Shown here: in pieces, positions 40,090 through 50,737 of the stretch
Layout of the letters: each line of letters starts with the position of its first letter
Numbering within the stretch: the stretch's first letter is position 1
NCBI RefSeq assembly: GCF_000150955.2
Contig: NC_011680.1
Coordinates: forward strand, 492,384-556,383
Origin: Phaeodactylum tricornutum CCAP 1055/1
Lineage: Eukaryota; Bacillariophyta; Bacillariophyceae; Surirellales; Neidiaceae
Length of the DNA: 64,000 bases
Reading direction: 5' to 3'
Position numbers and translations under genes: made by a program
Notes under the pieces: generated by a model
Databases searched by the model: none
The model's input: the letters and a program-made list of their open reading frames with translations, nothing else
Told to the model about the DNA's origin: nothing

Positions 40090-43000
40090 CTATCCTTCAA
40101 ACGAGTCTACCTCTTGATCACTATCGTCTCCATAGGCTACTTCCCAGAAATCGTCAGCCTCAGTGACATCGTTTTGGTTTCTCAATCTAAGCGTGCCCCC
40201 TGGTGTCAGTCTCGCGTTCATGTCTACTTCGTGATCGTAGACAGTTTCTTGGATTGCGCGACTTCCTTTCAAAGCTTGAGACTTGGTCTGTTTCATCCTT
40301 TTACCTTTGTCCTTTCTGGATCGTACTATGGCGCGCCTCATATTCTGGACGTATGATTTGTAGCCGGCCTTGGGTCGGATGTCAACATGTCTTGCGATCA
40401 AATCATCCTCGCCGGAATCTGTTCCTTCGGCACAACGTTTGTTGAATTTAATTGCACTTCCAAGATCCATTCCTGATAGGTTCGCATAGCGACTGCACCT
40501 TGTGTCATCTACAACATGTGCCTTTCGTAGATGGGGTCGCAGTGGAGTAGACTGAAAGAGATCATCTTCAAAATTGTTATCCATCGAAGCTGCTTTGCTC
40601 TTTCGTTCCCTGATTGGTACAGGTGGCTCGTGAAGAGAAAAGAATTTTTCGCGGCATTCGTGTGCTGTCTTTAGGCCAACACTGTCGGCAATGTCATGCC
40701 AAAATGTCTGTGAAGTAGGCTCAGCCGATCGGTGAGCCCTTTGTAGTAGACAAACACGTGTTTCATCCCACCCGTCGTTGAAGTCTTGCATTGTTGTCTT
40801 GTTCCTCAACGAACCTTCAAGAGGTCTCCCAGGTGGTCGCAAGGAGACAAGTTGAGCTTCGAACGTCTCTCCGACATGATTCACGCTCGTTTTTCGATTT
40901 TGTCGAGAAAGTGTCCCAGGTGAAGGAGAAGCACTGAGTTCTACGTTATCAGCTGCCAAATGTGGCTCTTTATGCACCGCTGAAGATGAAGAGATGAAGC
41001 CCGCACTCTCGATATCTTTAATCGGTACCCGCAAATGTTTTTGCGGTCCATTTTTCCTGCTCAGCCGACAAACTCTTGAAGGGATCGTGAGACCAGCTCC
41101 TTTTCTCTCCCGTTTCACCTCGGGGACGGTCTGTTTCGGACCAGCAAAGGAAAGGCCACAGCCGTTCGACTTTTCTACATTATTACTATCGCTCACTGAC
41201 ATGCTTGCTCTGCTAGGCAGCATTCTTTTCTTTCTCATTCTACCTTGTAACTCAGACGGGGTAGCAAAAACTCCGAGACGTTTTGTTTGAACCCTGCAAC
41301 GGGCAGAGCGTCGTTCAATACGAACGGGAGATCCGTTTGATAATGGTGCGTAATTTTCGTCCATGTCGCTACTAATGTGGTTTTTGATGTCCCGACTTTG
41401 TAACCCTTTAGGAGAACTTTGCTGCTTGTCGAAATCTGTCTGTGATCGAAAACTAGATGATTTTATAAAGGCATCTTGGTCGCATGGGCACGTAAAATCG
41501 CCGCTAGCCATGACGCGTTGGTGAAAGCTCTCAGCCCTTGGGTAATTCTCCGTGGCGGAGCCGAGCGATGCCAGATCACGAGTGTCCTCGTCAGCATTCA
41601 AGCTAGCAAGTGAAATGCATTCTACTGACTCATTTTGCTTTGGGGCGGCGGCGAAGTCGAGTTCAACTTCTCCAATAACGATCTCCTTCCTTGAATTTAT
41701 CTCACTAGAAGCAATTTTTTCTCGATTGGAGAGGGGGTTGCTGTTTTCGTTTGATAAGACCGGTATGTCGAATCGCTCGGCTTGAAGAATGCGACCATTG
41801 TAGCTTGACTTTCCGTTCAATCGTTTAGCTTCCAAACTTTTATTCATAACTCCAGTGTCCTGCTTTTCTTCAGCGAAGCGAGTCCCCTTGTCAGCCACTT
41901 TCAAACGCTCGATTCGGTGATTCCTACGATTTCCGTTTTCTACTACTCCCGGTGACTTTATCGAACAGGGCCAGATTGTTGTATCTCTTAAGACTTTATC
42001 TGGCGCTGTGTCTTTCACTTCAACACAGTGAGGATCGGAAAGGCCACGACCCTGTGTCCATGTCGGACTCGAATCAGCAATCGGCGAAATGGTCTCCAGC
42101 GGATCACTACTTGGGATTTTTATTCCCAAAAGATGTTGATCTGAAAACACGGTAGCTTCGATAGTAGTAGCTGCCTTGCGTTGATCTGATTGTGAAAATG
42201 GGGTCGGCGTGTGAATATTAGTAATTGCCTTCCGGGAAGGTTTTAACGATCGCAAATATTGGGGCTTCGATGAATCACATTGAACAGGGAGATTTTTTCT
42301 TGCAGCTTTCTGATTTCGCCGACGGCTAATTGTGTTTTCGGTCGCAAAATCGACGAGTCCATTGATCAGAGGAATTTCAGAGCTCTTTCCTCCATCCTCA
42401 AGGTGGGCATGAGCCTTGCCTTTTTTTGAAGCAAATCCCTTTTCTGCAGACTCTTCAACAAAAGTCCCGAGCCCTTTCAACAGTATCTTTGTTGAGTCGT
42501 CATTAGTTTTTGAGCTTCCGCGAGGATAACGATGAGGCAGCAAAAAGAACTTCGAGCGACTTGTTTTATCCACGAAAGCAAGAACGCCTCCTTCTAATGG
42601 TACCGGTTTCCCCTTTTTCTGCGCCTGCGACATTGCTGGAAAGTTGCCAAGCGAACAATGGTTGAGTCGCTTTTCGGTCCCATCCGATGGCTTCTTCCGC
42701 TTTGCTTTTTTAAGACTTGGGTCAGTGGAAACACAGTATTGTTTACATATAGAGGCATCATTGTTTGTGCGGCAACTGGGAACTCCCCTGAATGAATGAT
42801 TTTTTAATTTCGTCACTTCCTCGTAGTCCCTGCTTGATTCTAGAAGTCCCGAGCTTGTCACATTCCCTCGACGTTCCTTCGCCATCCTATTCAACGAGAG
42901 GCTCGACAGAGAAAGCAACATCTCGCCTTCCGATGTGATGGACGGCTTTCTAGATACAGCTGGACTTCCAAGGGTCGCTAAAGTGTCATGGACTTTCAGA

Positions 43001-43197
43001 CGCAGAGAATGATGCATCGGGGTGCGTTTCGAAGGTTTGTCTCGATTGGGGTCCAACGCCATAAGAACCGAGGTCTCGTCCTTAGCACGTTTCTTTCTAC
43101 GATTCGCTTTCACCCCCAAAGATTCACTTGTACAGGGAAGTGAGGGCCCCGAAGAGGGATATGATGAGAAGAGAACTTTCCGAACTAAATCATTCAT
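40090..43197 (-). CDS. Large disordered nuclear protein with a C-terminal SANT/Myb-like domain
   Basis: A single exon of 1035 residues. Most is low-complexity, Ser/Lys/Arg-rich and probably disordered, with many basic clusters (KRKKPSDG, RRNQKAARK). At about residues 800-857 lies a SANT-type helix bundle: GWDETRVCLLQRAH, then FWHDIADSVGLKTAHECREKFF. The FWxxIAxxVGxKTAxECxxK pattern resembles the SANT domain of M18BP1/KNL2, a centromere licensing factor, but it also fits other Myb-like proteins and no SANTA domain was recognised. The short C-terminus has RLTPGGTLRLRNQ. Function is therefore unassigned. Mis18-pathway membership is only a hypothesis. Confidence 0.6.
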   Translation of the reverse strand: MNDLVRKVLFSSYPSSGPSLPCTSESLGVKANRRKKRAKDETSVLMALDPNRDKPSKRTPMHHSLRLKVHDTLATLGSPAVSRKPSITSEGEMLLSLSSLSLNRMAKERRGNVTSSGLLESSRDYEEVTKLKNHSFRGVPSCRTNNDASICKQYCVSTDPSLKKAKRKKPSDGTEKRLNHCSLGNFPAMSQAQKKGKPVPLEGGVLAFVDKTSRSKFFLLPHRYPRGSSKTNDDSTKILLKGLGTFVEESAEKGFASKKGKAHAHLEDGGKSSEIPLINGLVDFATENTISRRRNQKAARKNLPVQCDSSKPQYLRSLKPSRKAITNIHTPTPFSQSDQRKAATTIEATVFSDQHLLGIKIPSSDPLETISPIADSSPTWTQGRGLSDPHCVEVKDTAPDKVLRDTTIWPCSIKSPGVVENGNRRNHRIERLKVADKGTRFAEEKQDTGVMNKSLEAKRLNGKSSYNGRILQAERFDIPVLSNENSNPLSNREKIASSEINSRKEIVIGEVELDFAAAPKQNESVECISLASLNADEDTRDLASLGSATENYPRAESFHQRVMASGDFTCPCDQDAFIKSSSFRSQTDFDKQQSSPKGLQSRDIKNHISSDMDENYAPLSNGSPVRIERRSARCRVQTKRLGVFATPSELQGRMRKKRMLPSRASMSVSDSNNVEKSNGCGLSFAGPKQTVPEVKRERKGAGLTIPSRVCRLSRKNGPQKHLRVPIKDIESAGFISSSSAVHKEPHLAADNVELSASPSPGTLSRQNRKTSVNHVGETFEAQLVSLRPPGRPLEGSLRNKTTMQDFNDGWDETRVCLLQRAHRSAEPTSQTFWHDIADSVGLKTAHECREKFFSLHEPPVPIRERKSKAASMDNNFEDDLFQSTPLRPHLRKAHVVDDTRCSRYANLSGMDLGSAIKFNKRCAEGTDSGEDDLIARHVDIRPKAGYKSYVQNMRRAIVRSRKDKGKRMKQTKSQALKGSRAIQETVYDHEVDMNARLTPGGTLRLRNQNDVTEADDFWEVAYGDDSDQEVDSFEG

Positions 43198-43781
43198 AGC
43201 AAAGGTAAAGGCTCTTTTCGAGCAGCGACTTGCGAGGTTCTAGAAACACCGATGATTGCAAACGGACGGTTGGAGGAAATTGCAGTAGTGTGAATAAAAG
43301 TTATGCGCTGATCTTCCTAAGAAACGGAAGGGTCTGGAATCTACTTGGAATTTGGTTTGACAAGAATCTCATGGTCGACGAAAGAAGAAATTGATGCAAA
43401 AACATGAACTTAAACAGGCGACCGGCGCTCATCTATAACGGTCTATACTTAATTTTAAGACATATGACTATACCACTTTGCTATTTTTGAATACCGATCT
43501 AAAAATTAATTGTTTAAAAATTGTATGAGTCGACAGAAATCAGTCTGTCGCTGTTGGGGCTCAAATGTCTACCAGAGGACTCTGACAGTTAGTACCGCCA
43601 TTGTTCATTAAGGGAACTGAGGATCCAATCTTTCATTCCGTCATATGATGACGTAGGAAAGCAAGCAAACTCTGGCTCACTGTGAAAAACAACCAAAAAT
43701 AACTTTCTCCTTTCTTTCTGTCATCACCATAACGAATGCGCAGACTTTTTTGCTAATGTAGAACCGCGCAATCTCGAAGCA
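43198..43781. promoter_or_regulatory. Divergent upstream region, SANT protein and ferredoxin
   Basis: 584 bp with no gene. TCACTGTGAA at 43677-43686 lies 95 bp before the ferredoxin start and fits the recurrent promoter word. An AT-rich block sits at 43440-43530. Confidence 0.4.
43677..43686. promoter_or_regulatory. TCACTGTGA motif upstream of ferredoxin
   Basis: TCACTGTGAA lies 95 bp before the start codon. Variant of the recurrent word. Confidence 0.35.
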
Positions 43782-44565
43782 ATGATTCGACCGAGCCTCT
43801 TTACAGTTTGCAGGAGAAGCTTGGGAATCCACACTCCTCTCTTACAAAAGAGTCTTTTCCCAAATTCAGTTCAGTGTTCCCGTGTCACGCTTCCAGAAAT
43901 CCGTCTGTATTCCAACAGCGGTATGTTCCCTCCAATTCTTATGGTCTGTGAGGGCTATTACTCACTCCCTTCTTTCGGTAGGAACTCTTTTAGCTGGGAC
44001 TGTCCCGATCGTTTTTATCGAAGCTGATGGCACGGAGCGGGAAGTAAATGCTGAGATCGGCAAGAACTTGCTCGATGTAGCTCACGACAACAACGTGGAG
44101 TTGGAAGGTATGGTATGTTGTCGCTGCCGCATAGAGGGTGTTCACATAGTCCCACACAAACTTCTCTACGCGATGCTTTTTAGGAGCTTGTGGCGGCGAG
44201 CTTGCTTGCTCAACATGTCACTTGATTTTTGAGCCTCAGATTTACGCCATGTTACCTGAAAAGGAAGATGACGAAGACGATATGTTGGACTTGGCGTTCG
44301 AAGTGACTGAAACGTGAGTTCAATTTTTGGATGGCCTAAAATGCTGCAATTTTAAGTTTTTGTTCATATGTAATGGCTTGCTCTTGATTCTATTCAGGTC
44401 GAGGCTTGGATGCCAAATAATTGTACAGGAGGAGTTTGCAGGCACAAAGGTAAGCGTTGGACAGAGCTTTAAGGATATGCACCAACATAAGGCTTTGCAT
44501 CCAGTAGTCTTATTGTGGTCAATTTTGTGATATTCTAGGTACGGATCCCTGACGACGGCTTTTGA
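43782..44565 (+). CDS. FDX: Mitochondrial adrenodoxin-type [2Fe-2S] ferredoxin
   Basis: Five exons: 43782-43920, 43982-44107, 44184-44313, 44398-44449 and 44539-44565, all joined in phase at GT-AG sites, give 157 residues. The N-terminus ([15 protein letters not shown] ... LYSNSG) is an Arg-rich mitochondrial leader. The mature part has the adrenodoxin fold with [32 protein letters not shown], and the cluster ligands in [10 protein letters not shown] plus a fourth Cys in RLGCQIIV. It ends KVRIPDDGF, the usual mitochondrial ferredoxin tail. The protein passes electrons from NADPH-ferredoxin reductase for Fe-S cluster and haem biosynthesis. The gene is intron-dense for this region, and its last exon encodes only eight residues. 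Confidence 0.93.
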
Positions 44566-44774
44566 CGAGAAGGTCGACAAAACTCGTTTGTTTGAATTGC
44601 TACTTGACCATCAACTTGTAGTGTAGCGGGACGGCGTTTGAAATATAATTCACATTGGCTAAATTGTGTCAAGAAGCACGACGCAAGCGCTATTAGTTTA
44701 CCGTAAATGTCAGACTACGGTAGGCGTATCCAAATAAATGCTTCAGAAATCTTGCAGTCCTCAACCATCACGCT

Positions 44775-47031
44775 TCAAAACAGAGTAGTCAACCATTTGT
44801 TCGATGCCGCTGCCCGCAAGGCAAACTCTTCGTCATTGGGCATCGTGCTCTTGATATGGCCGAGCGGCAAATATACGCTGACGAACTGGCCAACCATTGG
44901 AAATTCTTGAAGAGGTTCTGCATCCACAATACTAAAAACATCATTCCTGCCTTTGAGGCGGTCCTCCATGGCCTGCTTACTTTCCTCTGTCAATGGGAGC
45001 TTCATAAGGCTGCATTGCTTGATAAGAACTTTGTTCTGTGGGTCAATAGACAGCTCAATTTGGTCTCTTGCTGTTGTGACGTGAAAAATTATGTAGATCG
45101 GAGCCAACTCGTCCCAGGTAGTATCCTTCCCACAATGGACAAATGATTTCATTCCCAACGGCGGACGTTGGAGACCCCAAAGCGATGTTCTACCTACACC
45201 AAGTCCCCTCTTTGGATTTTGACCGGTAGCATTTTGCAAGTATTCGATTAGTAGGATACAATAGCCAAGGACTGTCGACTCGGAAATGTGATCAAGGATA
45301 GCTTGAGTGCTTTTGCCAAAAAACTCACTAACAGAAAGCTTCCTCAGGTAATCCGTCGTGTATTTAGCGTCATACGAAGGATTAGAGCTTGGAACGACAA
45401 CGGGGTACTTAGTATACCGAGATAGACTTGCACGCGGGGGGAACTCGCCGAAGCACTCGCCTTCTTGCGGTCGAGCTTGGCAAGTCATCGCCGGAGGCAT
45501 CTCCAGCTTGTCAGGGCTTCCAATCGTATAGACAACCATTCCCGTCCTCTCGAACAGAGTTCGTCCCAGTTTGAGTACCTGGAGACGAGGACCATTTATT
45601 GCCAAAGAAATTGGTTGATTCTCATTCAACCAGACCACCAGGCGATCCAGATCTTCTTCATTCGTCGGGTTGACGCGAGAAAAGTCCACCGTCACTTTCC
45701 GCCAAAACTCTTTGATACCCAAGACAGGCAAATGATCGCTAATTTTTATAAAAGCATCCACGTTCTCGTGACGATCAAGCCCCGACGGAATCGCACTCCC
45801 TTCGTGATTGGCATAAATGCCGTCAAAAAGCTTGTTCTTTACGGCAAACGGTCCATCCGAAATCTCTTTGACCGAATCGAATATACCCATTATATCTTCG
45901 TCCTTAGTGGACAGCGGCACAACACAATGTCGCAACGCTGTGCACCGTCCTGAACTCTCAATTGTTGCACTCGTTTTTATTGCTAACCGAACATTCTCGT
46001 CCATAGTGGTCGTCAACAAGGTGTTTGGCCCACCAGTACTAGCAATCGTATTAAAATATGATTGCTTGATGGAAGCTGCCAACTCCCTCGAACATGTTGC
46101 GTACAAATTACCAGTGCGATTTTGGCAAGAAGTCGTGATCTCTTCAATTTGATTCAGTGAACTGGACACGAACGTTAGCATGCCTGGGTCAATACCTTCA
46201 TTTAGAATCAGTTGTAGCAATAGCTGCGTCCAGCGATACGAATGTTGGGATGTGTCGCTGCGTCCGAGGACAATGCAGGGAATGCCAACCTCAAGCGATC
46301 GCAGAGTTTTTCGCGAAAGATCCAAGAAGTTAGTAAAATTAGACACGCAGCTAACGTAAATGGGTTTTCGACTGATTTCCACGACTCCTTCAGCTTCGTC
46401 GCGCAAGAGAAAATCATTTAAGCGTCGTTCGATAGTGTTAGCCATGATGGATTCTTCAATTTCTGTAATGCCGTCCTGTTTTTGAAAGTCTAAACTCTGG
46501 TTGCCAATCAAGAATCCAGCGTACTCAGACATGAGGTTTTCTTCCACGTTCCGAATTTCGGTGCGCAAGTCCTTGTAAGGCGACTCGTACGAGACGATAT
46601 GCGCTTTAATCTTGTTGACCTGATCCGGTGTGGCTAGTGCTTGCTTACCGTTTACCTTTCCGAGCGCATTTAGCGTGTCAGCTAATTCAGACCCGCCTAG
46701 ATTTTCGCCGTTGACCAACGTAGCAATCTTTTGAGCAAATGATTGAAAGGTGCAGCATTGTCAGTTCATCGTCTTGCTTTCTCTGTTAGTGCTGACGCTG
46801 AGGTATACGTACCGGGTCGGTGTACCAGAGTTCCGCGTCAAAGCTATCGAGATAGGATATCGTACTATCTCGCAGTCGCTGTGTGTCTACAACAGGTAGC
46901 CCATGAAAGCAGGCACTATATTCCTTTGTCCCAAAGTGAAAAGAACGGAGTCCTGTGGCGGTTCCGCCTCCTCTTTTCATTTTTGCTGCAATTTGGGCCG
47001 TGCAATGTGCCATTGATTTCAGAGGAGACAT
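44775..47031 (-). CDS. Divergent aldehyde-dehydrogenase-superfamily protein
   Basis: Two exons, 47031-46813 and 46727-44775, give 723 residues. The 85-bp intron (GTACGT ... AAAAG) joins WYTDP to IATLVNGEN in phase 0. The middle part aligns by pattern with ALDHs of the proline-catabolic PutA/P5CDH type: PIYVSCVSNFTNFLDLSRKTLRSLEVGIPCIVLGRSD (cofactor-fold strand and helix in the place of the FPxxxP and KPS segments), STGGPNTLL, and SGRCTALRHCVVP for the catalytic-cysteine loop. Many canonical residues (the FNFP and K-P-S motifs) are replaced. The C-terminal 250 residues show no family I recognise. Enzymatic activity is uncertain. Confidence 0.55.
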
Positions 47032-47374
47032 GGTGATTTGGTTGCAAGATTTTTTCTCATAGCCAGTGTATGTAGGCTTCTTTTACGATCGCCTTCGTAA
47101 TTCCGTATGATTCGCCTCTCCTTTGATGGTATTTGTTCGCTTTCTCAGTGCCTTGCCATACGCTCACACTCACTATCAGTCGAACATACGATTTTGTCCG
47201 GCAAAAAGTTTGCTGATTCCGACGCTTTCGTTTAGATTATATAATATATTCATGTAGAACGACTTTTAGAAGATGTTTGTTCAATATGTACAGATGTCGT
47301 GATGTCGTCGCCCTACCTGTACCGTTCATTCACAGACAGTTTGCCTCCCGATTCGTTTTTTTCTTCTTGGAGAG

Positions 47375-48967
47375 ATGTTTCGCAGGTCAGCCGCTTGCCA
47401 AGCGCCCCACAGAATTACTCCTTTAGCCATGGCGAGTCTACGTTCATCAGCCGCTTCGCTCGGCGGGAAGATTCATTTAATGTCACAAGCAAGAAACGCC
47501 TTTGCTCGGCGAAGAACAGACGTTCAGCCATTGAGAATAGCCGCATTCCAACTGGCTTTCACACAATCATTCCCAGCGAGAACCATTTCTACCGGTGAAC
47601 ACCATCTTGACAAAACGCCCGGCTATGGACACGTCCGAAGAAGTCATCACATGCACGATAGGAGCCCTAGCTTCAAAGTAGCTCAGATCTTGTACACTGG
47701 TACAATAGAGATTGTCAATCTACACACAAGCGAGCTACTACAGAGGATGTATGCTCGCGATTTGTTCTCTCTCAACATTACTTCCCGACAAGAACGCCAG
47801 CGTTCTCGACGAGTACGTCGAACACCTCCAGCAATCGTGCCGCGTAAAGGTCAGGTCATCGTCAGTTTTGGTAATGTCAGGGCGATTGCCGGCTTAGATT
47901 CGGTTCAGCTTTTGGATGCGCACAAACCTGTCGTGCGTGATTTCGCCGAGCACCTGGCCAAAGTGTACGCTAAGGGAGCCGTGGAAGCTGGATTATCGAA
48001 TGAATTAATTTTCTTAGAGGAAGTACTTCGCGATACGGTGGAGACATATTCTCGACGGTTACGCCTATACGAGCCCATCGTAGACTCTTTCTTGGACAAG
48101 GTCGCGAGCGAAGTGTATTCGGATACCGGTGTCCACCAGCTGGTACCTCTCAAAGACAGCCTCCAGTCTTTCGAGATTCAAGTCAAGCAGTGCGTTGAAT
48201 GCCTTGCCGAGCTTTTGAACGACGATGACGAAATGCTTTCCCTCCTTTTAACTGAACAGGCAAGTGCGGCTACCACAGGAAAGGAAGTAGAATTTGCTCG
48301 CCACGAAGATGTCGACCTCCTGTTGGGTGTGTACGCCCGACAGCTTGGCAACATCCTCATGGAGATACAGTACATGTTGGGTAGACTCCAATCGAAGCAA
48401 GAATTTGTAGCTTTGGCATTAGCGGGATACCGCAATCGAATGGTGCGCATGAATGTACACCTCGGTATTGCAACGCTGTCGCTTGGGTTGGGTACAACAG
48501 TGGCAGGGTTCTTTGGTATGAACCTGGTATCAGGCTTTGAAGAATCGCAGACAGCCTTCGCAAATGTTGTTCTGGGTTCAGGCTTGGCCGGTCTCTTGAT
48601 TGCTAGTGGGTCCATGAACTATTTAAGTGGGCGAACTATGCAGAAACGTGCCTCTGAACGTCTCGACGAAATTGAAACTCTGACAGGCGCTCTTAGCGAC
48701 ATGTGTGCCATTGATTACACTGTCAAGAGCACAGTGGAGCAAGGACAAATACTGGACAAGGATACCTTTCGCCGGATTCTAAAAAAATCGCGCCAAGACG
48801 GACACATTTCCAATGCCGAGGTCGATTTGTTGTTTGATGTTTTTGACCGTGTCAAAGATGGATACATTCATTTAGAAGAGTTCTATCCTCCAGCTTTAGA
48901 TCAGTCTTTGGATCACGGGCTTGGAGAAACATCGGCCCCCTCTAAAGAACCACAAATATCGAAGTAA
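47375..48967 (+). CDS. CorA/MRS2-type Mg2+ channel, with EF-hand-like tail
   Basis: A single exon of 530 residues. The first 75 residues are Arg/Ser/Ala-rich (ASLRSSAASLGGK, NAFARRR), typical of a mitochondrial leader. A soluble alpha/beta and coiled region follows, then the pore helix with the invariant GMN triplet at about residue 381 (GFFGMNLVSGFEES), followed by a second membrane helix (NVVLGSGLAGLLIASGS). The C-terminal stretch (DKDTFRRILKKSRQDGHISNAEVDLLFDVFDRVKDGYIHLEEF) resembles an EF-hand pair, the second loop having D-x-x-K-D-G-Y-I-x-x-E. That would be unusual for this family. The inferred role is Mg2+ uptake across the inner mitochondrial membrane. Confidence 0.85.
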   Translation: MFRRSAACQAPHRITPLAMASLRSSAASLGGKIHLMSQARNAFARRRTDVQPLRIAAFQLAFTQSFPARTISTGEHHLDKTPGYGHVRRSHHMHDRSPSFKVAQILYTGTIEIVNLHTSELLQRMYARDLFSLNITSRQERQRSRRVRRTPPAIVPRKGQVIVSFGNVRAIAGLDSVQLLDAHKPVVRDFAEHLAKVYAKGAVEAGLSNELIFLEEVLRDTVETYSRRLRLYEPIVDSFLDKVASEVYSDTGVHQLVPLKDSLQSFEIQVKQCVECLAELLNDDDEMLSLLLTEQASAATTGKEVEFARHEDVDLLLGVYARQLGNILMEIQYMLGRLQSKQEFVALALAGYRNRMVRMNVHLGIATLSLGLGTTVAGFFGMNLVSGFEESQTAFANVVLGSGLAGLLIASGSMNYLSGRTMQKRASERLDEIETLTGALSDMCAIDYTVKSTVEQGQILDKDTFRRILKKSRQDGHISNAEVDLLFDVFDRVKDGYIHLEEFYPPALDQSLDHGLGETSAPSKEPQISK

Positions 48968-49756
48968 GGTCATTTGAACTAGATAAATGTTCTATGCTTA
49001 ACATTGGCAGTGTCTTGTCCGAGACAGATACCTGCACTCCGTAAAAGCACAAAATCAGAACCTAGGCGCAAAGGCCAGTGAATTTTCAACAGTATCAAGC
49101 AGTACGGCTAGTGTACGCAATGATGTTCGTTTTGAACTGACCATGTTCAGTTTGTACTGGGATATACTCAAGGCGACGAGGGGACAGCCCTTACAAAACG
49201 CAAAATTATACATCACTTTTGATAAGGTTGCTATCATCTCTTCCATTCGTACATCGCAAACTCATCTGGTCAAACACTGAAATTATTACCGTCCATAAGA
49301 ATCTTTGAAAAAACCTAGTGAAAAGGTGTGGATCTAATCTGGGTATTTCGACACTGACAGAGTTAGCAAATATATAGGAAGTAACTGTAAGGTCCTGTCT
49401 AGTTTTGGCTCACAGGTTTCCTGACAGACCGTTTCCTGACAGACGGTCGGTCCAGTTTCATGATTATAGGTTTGTCCCTTTGGACGTCCTGATATTAACA
49501 GCGAATGAAATGCACACTTTTCTCCTTTATATTGTCGGTGAATGACAGTGAAAAACGAGTTTTACCAACTACCTAACTGTAAATCTATCTCGTGTTAGGC
49601 ATCCCGCAGCTTGACAATAAGTGCTACTTTACCAGATGAAGCCTTGCAACAAGAGCGAACGGGAAGCAATCAGATTTTCTCAAATTCCGCTCGAGTACCT
49701 TTCCGCTACAGCGGATCGGGAGGAGCAACAACACAGATCGGGGGCCTCGAGACCCG
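48968..49756. other. Spacer between CorA-like and carrier genes
   Basis: No gene is supported. A 15-bp word, GTTTCCTGACAGACC, is repeated in tandem with one change at 49416-49445. TGACAGTGAA at 49543-49552 lies about 205 bp before the carrier start. Confidence 0.4.
49543..49552. promoter_or_regulatory. TGACAGTGA motif upstream of the mitochondrial carrier
   Basis: TGACAGTGAA lies 204 bp before the start codon. Variant of the recurrent word. Confidence 0.3.
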
Positions 49757-50737
49757 ATGGCCGAACGACTTGAAGAGTCGATTCTACCAAATGTTCTGGG
49801 ATCGGCCTGTGCCGGTATCATAGCTCGCATTTCGACGCATCCACTCGATACAACCAAAGCTCGCTTGCAGGCCCAAAGCGCCCCGAGGTTCCGAGGTCCT
49901 GTTGACGCTCTGGCACAGACTGCCAGAGCCGAAGGTATCACCGGCTTGTATCGAGGCTTTGGGGCAGTAATCATCGGTGGCACACCAGGGACTGTTCTTT
50001 ACTTATGCAGTTACGATTTCGTTAAAAAAGGGCTTTCGCAAGCTTGGGAATCACGTATGAATCAACCTATGGAAGGCACGGGTGCAGATTTTGCCGTACA
50101 TTTTACGGCAGGAATGCTGGCAGAAACAATCGCATGCATCATCTATGTTCCAGTGGATGTTGTGAAAGAAAGAATGCAAGTCCAACAGGGCTTACAAAGC
50201 TCACCATCGGCTTATAAAAGTAGCTGGGACGCTTTTCAGAAGATTGCAAGGTCCGAAGGCATTACTGGAATCTACAAGGGCTATACGGCTACGTTGGGCT
50301 CGTTTGGTCCCTTTTCAGCGCTGTACTTTGTCTTTTACGAAAAATTGAAACGCTCGAGTTGTCAATATGTATCCAGAGAACCGTATACTATATCTGGCTC
50401 TTCGGGAAGAAATACGGAACTTCCTTTTCCTTGGGTGGTAGGTTGTAGCGCTGGTGCTGGAGCACTAGCGTCGTGGCTTACATCGCCTCTGGATATGGCA
50501 AAATTGCGGCTACAAGTGCAACGTGGACATATTGCGCAAAATGCTTCTTCTTTGGCTCCAGTAACGTCATATCGAGGCGTGTGGGACTGCTTAAAGCAGG
50601 CACATAAGCGCGACGGATTTCGTGGCCTTTTTCGCGGTGCTGGTGCTCGAGTTCTCCATTTCGCCCCTGCGACAACGATCACGATGACTAGCTACGAAAT
50701 GTGTCGCTCTCTGTTTGCGGGTATAGGAGGTGCATAG
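49757..50737 (+). CDS. Mitochondrial carrier family (SLC25-type) transporter
   Basis: A single exon of 326 residues, the expected tripartite size. The three repeat signatures are PLDTTKARLQAQ, PVDVVKERMQVQ and PLDMAKLRLQVQ, each followed further on by an EGxxGLYRG-type block (EGITGLYRGF, EGITGIYKGY, DGFRGLFRGA). Six membrane helices are expected in the inner mitochondrial membrane. The substrate-contact residues do not point me to one carrier subgroup. A metabolite such as S-adenosylmethionine or an amino or keto acid is possible, but no choice is justified. A Ser/Gly-rich insert separates repeats two and three. Confidence 0.9.
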   Translation: MAERLEESILPNVLGSACAGIIARISTHPLDTTKARLQAQSAPRFRGPVDALAQTARAEGITGLYRGFGAVIIGGTPGTVLYLCSYDFVKKGLSQAWESRMNQPMEGTGADFAVHFTAGMLAETIACIIYVPVDVVKERMQVQQGLQSSPSAYKSSWDAFQKIARSEGITGIYKGYTATLGSFGPFSALYFVFYEKLKRSSCQYVSREPYTISGSSGRNTELPFPWVVGCSAGAGALASWLTSPLDMAKLRLQVQRGHIAQNASSLAPVTSYRGVWDCLKQAHKRDGFRGLFRGAGARVLHFAPATTITMTSYEMCRSLFAGIGGA

